From assembly GCF_036880985.1 (NCBI RefSeq), contig NZ_JBAJNO010000004.1, positions 124,001-188,000 on the forward strand: DNA of 64,000 nucleotides, in the 5' to 3' direction. Origin of the DNA: Limibacter armeniacum. Lineage in GTDB: Bacteria; Bacteroidota; Bacteroidia; Cytophagales; Flammeovirgaceae. How positions within the stretch are numbered: position 1 is the stretch's first letter; each line of letters opens with the position of its first letter. The notes under the pieces were generated by a model, which saw only the letters and a program-made list of their open reading frames with translations, ran no database searches and was not told where the DNA came from. Of this stretch, positions 54,601 through 61,392 are shown in pieces. The translations under genes and the position numbers were made by a program.

Positions 54601-56336
54601 TTATACTTCCACCCTGTACTTTTTCGCTCCCCATAGATTGTAAAACCTCCCTCTGCTCCAAATCCTTCTTTACTGTCAGCATCTCCTTGAAATAAAGAGA
54701 TCGAAGCCTGAACATACAATCCAACCTGTTCTCCTTCAGCACTCAGGTTAAGCTCATGAATACTCAGTGCTTTACCTGAAAGCTTTTGTTCCAACAACTC
54801 TGAACTAGCACTAAAAGCTGTTGCTGTCAGATAAGGTGCTTTGGTTTGTATCTTTAGTCCCTGAAAGTCAATATCAGCCAGCTCTGCATCAACAGACTTC
54901 ACCTTTACATTCATCGAGCCATCCATATCTGCCATCGCATAGAACTTACCTCCCTTGATTTCAACAAGTAATTCAGTCCTAGTCAACAATAGCTTACTTT
55001 CACCAAATGGGGTAAATACCATTTCCTCATTTGTCTTTGCAGTAAAATGAAAATCTCCTCCTGCTAATATCTGCGCCTCATACCCCAACAGTGCTTCTGA
55101 ATCTGAAGTTGGGATTTGTATATCCCCTTCCAAGTCTGCTTTCACAAACTGCCCCGTCAAGATATCTACTTCAAGCTTGTATAGGGAGAGTGCCCAACCG
55201 GCACCAAGTTTTCCTTTTTCCAGTGACAACAGGTTATGACCATAGAAATGCCCTGTGAGGCCCTGTCGATCCAATAACAATCCCTCCACACCTATGACTG
55301 TCCGTTGTGAACTCATTTTGGCTGAATCTATTGCTGCTGTTGTATTGTTATCCTTACTCTCATTCATGGCCTTATCAAAGTCATTTGGCATCATGACCTC
55401 AGCCTTTCGGATGTAGAGACCTTTCCAAAGATTTCGGTTACCATCTACAAAGTCTGGAGACTCGTAACCTTCTGGAAAAATAACAGAACCATTTGTAATT
55501 TCAGATTGGTCATATACGACGTCCTGAGCTGTAAACACAAATCCTCTATCAGACTTTTCTCCCATTCTGAATCGAGGTAGGTTCACTTCAACAATCAGTT
55601 CGTCCCATGTTTCTATATTTGCTTTGATATGTGTAGAAATTTGACCTTCCATCACATTTCCCTGCTCATCGGCAGGTCTGATCAACTCACGACTGAAGAT
55701 CATATCAAAGTCAATGCCCATACCCTGATAACCATCACACCCCCAATTAACGTAAGTAGTACCCCCGTTTTGAGTACCATTAAATTTCAATGCTATATCC
55801 TTTGATAAGTTGACTGTATAGTCGCTCAACAACGCCATTTTACTTGTTCCTCCAATACCTCTCTCTTGACTAAAAGCAACATTGAATGCTCCAAACATCA
55901 ACTCCTGATCTGTATTAGGAAATTTCACACCCATTCCTACATCTATAAGCGTTCCTTGCGGAGTGAGCTGCACCCTATAGATTACGATTTCATAAACTAC
56001 TCCTCCAATATCCTTACTGATACCTACAGGTAATGAGACCAAATCTGCCTCTGTAAGCAATCCAACGAAGAGTTTATTTTCTCTAACCTTTTGCAGTGCT
56101 GACTGTATTTCAGTAATCTTCTCTGAAATTCCAGTACCTACTGGAGCAACTATTGGTGCAGCTTCAGGTTTAGCATGTACGTTAGGAAGCTCTACATCAA
56201 AGTTCCTGAACTTACTGAACCTTGCTGTAGCTGCTTTACTTGAAGCAGTTTTCCCTTCCAAAGGGTTCTCTATTTCTGCTGCCCAACTGCCAAACCAAGG
56301 CGCTATAAAAAATAGCAGCATTAAAAAGTGTTTCAT
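51672..56336 (-). CDS. Large secreted protein of unknown function (1554 residues)
   Basis: Signal peptide MKHFLMLLFFIAPWFGSWAA. The protein is almost wholly beta-rich, with repeated Gly/Asp-rich strands (GTLIDVGMGVKFPNTDQELM, DVELPNVHAKPEAAP, DSNGISIEASVMFGRKDG). Around residues 1080-1180 a segment (VFNVPINEEMKLL, LVLQPESMLQGQANY) resembles a SbsA-type Ig-like domain. No enzyme motif, lipobox or T9SS sorting domain was recognised. The gene is in a tight run: 11 bases after a barrel gene and one base before the fibronectin protein. A large structural or passenger role in the surface apparatus is likely; this is inferred from size and neighbours. Confidence 0.75.
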   Translation of the reverse strand: MKHFLMLLFFIAPWFGSWAAEIENPLEGKTASSKAATARFSKFRNFDVELPNVHAKPEAAPIVAPVGTGISEKITEIQSALQKVRENKLFVGLLTEADLVSLPVGISKDIGGVVYEIVIYRVQLTPQGTLIDVGMGVKFPNTDQELMFGAFNVAFSQERGIGGTSKMALLSDYTVNLSKDIALKFNGTQNGGTTYVNWGCDGYQGMGIDFDMIFSRELIRPADEQGNVMEGQISTHIKANIETWDELIVEVNLPRFRMGEKSDRGFVFTAQDVVYDQSEITNGSVIFPEGYESPDFVDGNRNLWKGLYIRKAEVMMPNDFDKAMNESKDNNTTAAIDSAKMSSQRTVIGVEGLLLDRQGLTGHFYGHNLLSLEKGKLGAGWALSLYKLEVDILTGQFVKADLEGDIQIPTSDSEALLGYEAQILAGGDFHFTAKTNEEMVFTPFGESKLLLTRTELLVEIKGGKFYAMADMDGSMNVKVKSVDAELADIDFQGLKIQTKAPYLTATAFSASSELLEQKLSGKALSIHELNLSAEGEQVGLYVQASISLFQGDADSKEGFGAEGGFTIYGERKSTGWKYKETQISRITLEAHKENVFDLKGTIEILKDDPLYGDVFKGVVEARLGPMDSNGISIEASVMFGRKDGRDYWYADALAVIDQGIPVGPMNIHGFGGGVYYGMRKAGYSPDLANVVQSATGGVYLPDKNSGFGFKAIVVMSIVKKETVFAEATFEMDFLRGGGVRTAAFYGCANIMSVPSTGFGDSDLANMTGSLESEEGAAYQQQLNDDVASMASNCAIIDSNAPIFAGLSLVMDFEQSVFHGELVVSIQAGVVKGGGKAVIHFDQETWYIHIGTNKNPIFLSLLGVQATSYFMLGDGLPDGFDAPREVQEILGKSPKPTEQEGGRNEAALSGGRGVAFGASLKIATGEQTFLIFFADINAGLGFDVMLKDYGSNAVCANTGKQIGIDGWYAQGQMYAYVKAVIGVKVDLRFIKGRYEIIDAGFAALLQLKGPNPVYAYGIIGGRFRILGGLVKGNCSFEFTIGEECQIQGASPLGGIEVIAAMTPADKKEDVNVFSAGQVVFNVPINEEMKLLDPNTNEKKTYRVYLKNQHLRSDKGGEEIYEMIWNEDNTTLVLQPESMLQGQANYVFSVELEFQEKKNGKWVDAGNGEKLSKKVTFKTGDRPDFIEHEYVAYSYPVERQMNFFVDETGNGYMKMNVKGWDYLFAVDDPEKWSVKARFRTTSGEVSYGDVSYSDNNKLISLGIPNNLLTNKIYDLELVHIPNAVMNVDQNVTTTETNVDLGDAAGGEDGTSVTVAKRDATEELESYEEKVVYHSTFRSSNWRTFVSKYESLGIGSGNTGLLPSSGRSQINVYIPTKESETFDEAELRGVYGNNPLISLEVDFNDTFFQQWINPIIYDRYPLFGAQLDWRTESDNYGWLKPKGAVFVGMNNEGLVSLSDTEIENGRIDNHQGFRVYYNASWAIYKDFRDFQTNLEDLADKGQLNVSGEDKERTDYIRLAPQAPDLKIGDYHIIMNYTLPGQKKPSSTYRLKLRNIIQ

Positions 56337-56347
56337 ATCGCTAGAGT

Positions 56348-58114
56348 TTATTGCTGTTCTTCGGGTTTTTCTTCTTTTTTCAGACCGGAAAATCTATAAC
56401 TGTAACCTAGTGTAATGGTCAGTTCGGTAAATGCCTGCTTATTTTCTCCATTGGTTTCCCGATTCAGAAGTACTGTATTAAAGTTTAGGTTATGTGCTTT
56501 CTTAATTGACGTAGAAGCACCCAACCTCCAACTGATGACTGTACCTTGAGTCTCTCCATCCTGCATAGATTGGTTATATGACAGGCTGGTTCTTGTTTTA
56601 AGTTTTTTATCCAAAAACCCTTTATTGGCTGAAAAAGTAGGACCTAATGTCAGGCTAGAAGGAGTCATTGCATTTGCTTCACTGTAACTGACATTGGCAC
56701 TCAATCCTAGTCGCCAGTCTGAGGGGCGATGCGCCCAACTCCACGAAGTTGCTCCATTCCAAAAACGACTTGATGCCAATTCCTCTGACTGGTCTGATTG
56801 CTCAGCTCCTGTTTGCTGATAATTCAGGTTTAATGCCAATGACTGAGATTTCTCCTTGCTGCTACTCAACATCCAATTTACACCAAGGTTTCCTGCATCT
56901 GTCAACTGTGTATAATTTAGCGTGTCCAGTTGCAGCAATGGATCAGCTTGATTGATTTGTTCAAACTGAGACCTGATTACCGTATAAGATCTAAAGTTGG
57001 AATAGCTACCTGTCAGGTTAAGCTTCTCAGTTGCTGCCCAACTCAAGTTAAGCGCTACATTCATATTGGTCATATCACTGGCCTTATCGCCACTAAGGTT
57101 ATCACGTTGGCCTCCAATATTGGTTGATAATGACACCTTTCCATTAAATAACTGTCCAGCGATATTGACAGAAGCTGTTTCCAAGTCATTGTTGGCGTAA
57201 TAGTTTCCCAATGTTCGGTATTCAGGTTCAATACGCTCATAAGTGGCTCCCACATTCCACCCTTTCAACTGATAAGACACTCCTCCATTAAATGCCCAAT
57301 GTACAGATGAAGAAGTTTTTGGTTCATACAACCAGCCGTAAACTGAGGATGCATCATTTTTGGACGATGCATTCATATCATGGGTAAGCATGGAAGAGGC
57401 TACTTCTGCTTGCACGGTAAGGTTTCCCATTTTTTGGCCAGCATAAATACTTACTGCTAGGTTTTCTTCAGGTAATAACCCTTCAGGAATTTCTCCCTTA
57501 AGCGAGGATGGGTCATCTTCTCCCTTGAAAAAAGTTATTCCTAAATTTCCATTTGCATGTTTATATTCAGTCTTAAAGCCATATCCCATCCGTTGATATG
57601 CAGGTACAGTTGCTGTATTTAGCGTATCCACCTCTACGGCCTTTCTTAACCTCCCGTACATTACAGCAAAATCCCACTTATCTGAAGGACTGCCTTCTAC
57701 ACCACCTCCAAAAAAGGTATGCCCACCCAAAGTATAAGGTGAAAAGGACATACTGCTATACCCTAACTGGAACTTTAGCCACTTGTATGAAGGGGCCAGT
57801 GCAAACTGATTGAATGGCTGCTGGTAACTGAAATTCTGATTGGAATAGGAAAATGAAAGTGGTACTTGCATTCCATATATATCAAAATTCAGGTTACCTG
57901 ACATGACATACCTATAAGGGTCACGACGGCTATCTATTCCCCAAGCTGAATAGGCTGTCTGATTGACAGAGATCCCTCCTGATACCTTTACAGGAGAGTC
58001 TTTGCCAATTTTATCCAATTGCTGAGCCTCCACTGAATACGGCTTAAGCAAAAGCACCATCAGCAAGCAAAGTATCAGCTTTAAAAAGTATTTATATCTC
58101 TGATAAAAAATCAT
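56348..58114 (-). CDS. Outer-membrane beta-barrel protein
   Basis: 588 residues. Signal peptide (about 8-30, YFLKLILCLLMVLLLKPYS, cleavage after EAQ). The rest alternates polar and aromatic residues in about 16-20 strands (MQVPLSFSYSNQNFSYQQPF, NGGVSYQLKGWNVGATYERI, LNLTGSYSNFRSYT). It ends with a barrel-like strand LTITLGYSYRFSGL and a charged tail. No named family recognised. Lies 35 bases after the PorP/SprF-OmpA gene and 11 before the 1554-residue protein, so it probably forms the outer-membrane base or pore of the same system. Confidence 0.75.
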   Translation of the reverse strand: MIFYQRYKYFLKLILCLLMVLLLKPYSVEAQQLDKIGKDSPVKVSGGISVNQTAYSAWGIDSRRDPYRYVMSGNLNFDIYGMQVPLSFSYSNQNFSYQQPFNQFALAPSYKWLKFQLGYSSMSFSPYTLGGHTFFGGGVEGSPSDKWDFAVMYGRLRKAVEVDTLNTATVPAYQRMGYGFKTEYKHANGNLGITFFKGEDDPSSLKGEIPEGLLPEENLAVSIYAGQKMGNLTVQAEVASSMLTHDMNASSKNDASSVYGWLYEPKTSSSVHWAFNGGVSYQLKGWNVGATYERIEPEYRTLGNYYANNDLETASVNIAGQLFNGKVSLSTNIGGQRDNLSGDKASDMTNMNVALNLSWAATEKLNLTGSYSNFRSYTVIRSQFEQINQADPLLQLDTLNYTQLTDAGNLGVNWMLSSSKEKSQSLALNLNYQQTGAEQSDQSEELASSRFWNGATSWSWAHRPSDWRLGLSANVSYSEANAMTPSSLTLGPTFSANKGFLDKKLKTRTSLSYNQSMQDGETQGTVISWRLGASTSIKKAHNLNFNTVLLNRETNGENKQAFTELTITLGYSYRFSGLKKEEKPEEQQ

Positions 58115-58149
58115 TTCGTTTGTAGTAGTTTAAAAAACTTAGCCTAACA

Positions 58150-59640
58150 CTAAGGTTCATAGATCAAAAGTTCTACTCTTCTGTTTTTAGCTTTATTTTC
58201 TTCAGAATCATTACTGAACAATGGTTCCTTATCAGATTTTGAGGTTGTGGAAACCCTGCTTTTATCTACGCCACTAGCTAAAATATAATCACGAATTTCC
58301 TTGGCTCTTTCCCATGCTACTTTTGCCTTTACCTTTTCATCTCCTTGGCTGTCACTATGACCAACTATTCGAATATGAAGATCAGGGTTTGCATTCAATA
58401 GCTTGACGGTATAATCTAATTGTTGCTGTGAAACCTGTATCAACCTAGTCTCATTTAATTGATAGTTCAACACATAACGAATAGGTTTTTGTTTACTTCC
58501 AGATTTAGGTTCTTGCTGAGCAATTATTGGTTGCTCATTATTAGTATCTGAAACTATATCGTTTTCATCTTGATTAAACACTCTATAAGTTGCATTACTT
58601 CTTGATGGTTTCTCAGTCCACACCTGCTTTACCTTACGTCGTTTTGCAATTGGTTTTTTCAGTCTGAAAGCAACCTCGAAAGTAGATTGGTTTGATAAAG
58701 CACTTGTTTCACCTGTAACTGGATAATAAGCAAACAACCCTATCTCATATACTTTCTGGTCAAACTTAAAACCCAACCCCATAGTACCTCTGTCGACATA
58801 GTTTAACCCTAATTGTAAAGATCCTGTTGTAATAGGATCTGTCGGGTTTTCATTTCTGAAATGTGCACCTCCCCAAAGTGTGGACTGGACTGTATGCTTT
58901 CCATCCATATAATCATACAAAATTTCAGGAGTAAGTGTCAGGTTATGTCTTAGCCAAAACACTACTGATGCTGTAACACTACCTCCCATTTGCAACATAT
59001 CAGTTGCTGTCACATCTCCCGCTCCCTTTGGCTGATTCAAACGGTAAATATTTACACCCAAACGGTGTTTTTCTTTATAATTTTCATCTAAAGAACTCCA
59101 CAATAACCCTCCATACAAACTTAGATAATTTCGTTTTACACTGGTCCACACTTCTCCATTATCCAGTTCTGAGTTAAAACCATAAATGGGGTCCCACTGG
59201 CTTCCTGTAGTAAAATTACTTCCACCTAATTTCAAATTGCTCCAAGCTACACCCATGCCTAAAGAAAGGTCATGATACTGATTAAGCTGTACCATATAAG
59301 CAAATGATCCACCCAGTTCCTGAATATTGAAACCGGCAACATCCTGAGGTGCATCATTCATAAAATAAAGTCCGCCACCTCCTTTTAGAAGCCCACTTCC
59401 TTTTTCAGTTAATGGCATAGAAGCTGATACAATAGTCCTATTACGTTGCAAGTCAGCTCCATAGGATTGGCTTCTATGTAAAATAGATAATGAAGCGTCT
59501 GTAGATACGCCACCCCAAGCAGGAGAAAGTCGCAAAGGTGCAAAGCCATTCATCGCTCCATATCCTGATATTTGGGCTTGAAGCTGCAAAGAATTTAATG
59601 CAAAAAGTAATGCTGAAAGTAATATCAGTCGTTTGAGCAT
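58150..59640 (-). CDS. PorP/SprF-type protein fused to an OmpA domain
   Basis: About 496 residues from ATG 59640 (frame opens at 59658). Signal peptide ending QLQAQ, then a PorP/SprF-like barrel (about 25-335; GAMNGFAPLRLSPAWGG, GGGLYFMNDAPQDVAGFN, LGMGVAWSNLKLGG). After a linker of about 45 residues comes an OmpA C-terminal domain (about 385-496: IRIVGHSDSQGDEKVKAKVA, then NRRVELLIYEP). Its NxxxS/ENxxNRR pattern binds peptidoglycan. PorP/SprF proteins are the partners that type B sorting-domain adhesins such as SprB need for secretion. The OmpA part would anchor the complex to the cell wall. The start overlaps the previous gene by 16 bases, giving translational coupling. Confidence 0.88.
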   Translation of the reverse strand: MLKRLILLSALLFALNSLQLQAQISGYGAMNGFAPLRLSPAWGGVSTDASLSILHRSQSYGADLQRNRTIVSASMPLTEKGSGLLKGGGGLYFMNDAPQDVAGFNIQELGGSFAYMVQLNQYHDLSLGMGVAWSNLKLGGSNFTTGSQWDPIYGFNSELDNGEVWTSVKRNYLSLYGGLLWSSLDENYKEKHRLGVNIYRLNQPKGAGDVTATDMLQMGGSVTASVVFWLRHNLTLTPEILYDYMDGKHTVQSTLWGGAHFRNENPTDPITTGSLQLGLNYVDRGTMGLGFKFDQKVYEIGLFAYYPVTGETSALSNQSTFEVAFRLKKPIAKRRKVKQVWTEKPSRSNATYRVFNQDENDIVSDTNNEQPIIAQQEPKSGSKQKPIRYVLNYQLNETRLIQVSQQQLDYTVKLLNANPDLHIRIVGHSDSQGDEKVKAKVAWERAKEIRDYILASGVDKSRVSTTSKSDKEPLFSNDSEENKAKNRRVELLIYEP

Positions 59641-60392
59641 ATTATTTCGGGTATACATGAATTATGGTTAAACATTATTTTGGTTGGTTGAGAGATGAAG
59701 CCAAATCTGCTGCATGTTACTTCCCATACTCCAACTACTAAGGGTTCCCCTTCAAGTTCTAGTAACCCTGTTTGGGTTTGAATATGTAATAACTCCCCTG
59801 TTTCTGTATGTGTCAGTTCCCATTGAAATACTTCAGAACCTTCTAAAACCGATAATATTTTTGGAGCTTCAATCCTCATTACTTCTCTAACAGCATTATA
59901 GTAACCTATAGCTTTTGGTATGGCATCTGATACAATTGAATGACATGTATAACCAAATATAAACCAAAGAGCCCCTTCATTCTGTTCAGAAAATTCATAA
60001 TCTGTTAACCCATAACTTGAACTGCAATCTGCATTTTCAACATAAGTAGAAGCTGTACTAACTTTTTTATCATAGCCAAAGCTGTTTATTGGCTCCTCAT
60101 ATACTAGGTAGATTGTTGGGCCAGTATAATATGTACTTTGCCCTTCAACATAAAGAATTGGAAATCCATTTTTATCATAGCTTTCTGCTTCCCCTCCATC
60201 ATTAGTCCCCCCAGAAATACTTAAATTAACTGATAAATAACTATATGTCCCCTTTGTTAAGGGTACTAGGTTACTTTCAGAGGGGCTTATATAATTTCCA
60301 CTCGTATTTCCCCATAAAACAATCTGTGCATTTATTGATATACAACTGAAAAAGCACATGCTAAAAAAAATAAGAACTTTTAAACACTTCAT
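59625..60392 (-). CDS. Small secreted protein, related to 60542-61381
   Basis: 255 residues. Signal peptide MKCLKVLIFFSMCFFSCIS (cleavage after INAQ). Beta-rich body with Cys (NADCSSSYGL, GYTCHSI). The C-terminal region VVGVWEVTCSRFGFISQP lines up with SGVWQITCERGGFITQP of the gene before it, so the two are paralogues. No known family recognised. Its stop overlaps the start of the PorP/SprF-OmpA gene. Role unknown; it could be a filament subunit, or a pilot or effector of the surface system. Confidence 0.75.
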   Translation of the reverse strand: MKCLKVLIFFSMCFFSCISINAQIVLWGNTSGNYISPSESNLVPLTKGTYSYLSVNLSISGGTNDGGEAESYDKNGFPILYVEGQSTYYTGPTIYLVYEEPINSFGYDKKVSTASTYVENADCSSSYGLTDYEFSEQNEGALWFIFGYTCHSIVSDAIPKAIGYYNAVREVMRIEAPKILSVLEGSEVFQWELTHTETGELLHIQTQTGLLELEGEPLVVGVWEVTCSRFGFISQPTKIMFNHNSCIPEIICSND

Positions 60393-60541
60393 CTTTTCTA
60401 ATACCCTCTCTATTATTTCATTAAAAAAGTATTTCTAATAAGCCTCTTTACATAAAAAAATTAAGTATATACATCTACAGTAAAAAACATGAATATCAGT
60501 AGTAAATTTGGTATTAGCTTTTTATTGATAATCATAGCTAT

Positions 60542-61381
60542 TTATTCAGTTGATAATGGTTTTTTTAAGAGGTCACTTCTTTCACTTGATTTTAAAACTA
60601 TCAAGTTACTTTCTCCCAATTTCACCTCAAGAGGTTGAGTAATAAAACCTCCTCTTTCACAGGTGATTTGCCATACTCCTGACGCATATTCCTCTCTATT
60701 TACATCCAAAAAATTAGCTTCTGTTGATACTATAAAATCTACACTTTCTTGCTCGTTTTTGATATGCCATACATATCCTTCATCTGATGACTGTGAAACC
60801 TTTTCTAGAATTTCAACACCCTTAATATGTATTATATTTTTCTGCTTGGGGTAGTACCCTGTATCTACTTGAGGAGTATCTTCCTCTATTTTTGATGTCA
60901 AAAAATATTTCAAAGTTAACTTCCCATGTACTCTACAACCTTCTATATCCATTGATGGGTATTCTAACGCCGTAACTTCTCCTACACCTGAGTACCAAAT
61001 ATTTGTATCAGGAATACTGTACTCATGCCTAAGAATACTATTTGTAGGATTACTTACATTATAGCTATCTCTATCACAAGGAGTATCACAGCCATAATAT
61101 GCTATTTCTGGAGCTAATAATACAGTTGGTTCCAAAGCGAAAGTAGTTACTTGACTTGTTAAGTAACAATATGTATTCATCATAGCTCCATTAGAAGTAA
61201 ATGTAGTAGTATTAGCCTTGTACCTCCATGTTCCATAAATAGTAGAACAATAATCTATTGTTACTTCTACAAGTTCTTCGTCTACAACCAAAATATGATT
61301 ATCCTTTTTTAAAGGTATATTTTGTGCGCTGCATATAACTGAAACAAACACAAACGATAGAATAAAAAATAGCTTCTTCAT
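60542..61381 (-). CDS. Small secreted protein, related to 59625-60392
   Basis: 279 residues. Signal peptide MKKLFFILSFVFVSVICSAQ. Several Cys in the mature part (DYCSTIYG, YYGCDTPCDRDSY, EGCRVHG) and the shared C-terminal motif SGVWQITCERGGFITQP, then VKLGESNLIVLKSSE. Starts 11 bases after the adhesin's stop. No family recognised. Together with its paralogue it separates the adhesin from its PorP/SprF partner. Confidence 0.75.
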   Translation of the reverse strand: MKKLFFILSFVFVSVICSAQNIPLKKDNHILVVDEELVEVTIDYCSTIYGTWRYKANTTTFTSNGAMMNTYCYLTSQVTTFALEPTVLLAPEIAYYGCDTPCDRDSYNVSNPTNSILRHEYSIPDTNIWYSGVGEVTALEYPSMDIEGCRVHGKLTLKYFLTSKIEEDTPQVDTGYYPKQKNIIHIKGVEILEKVSQSSDEGYVWHIKNEQESVDFIVSTEANFLDVNREEYASGVWQITCERGGFITQPLEVKLGESNLIVLKSSERSDLLKKPLSTE

Positions 61382-61392
61382 CCTTTAAAAAA

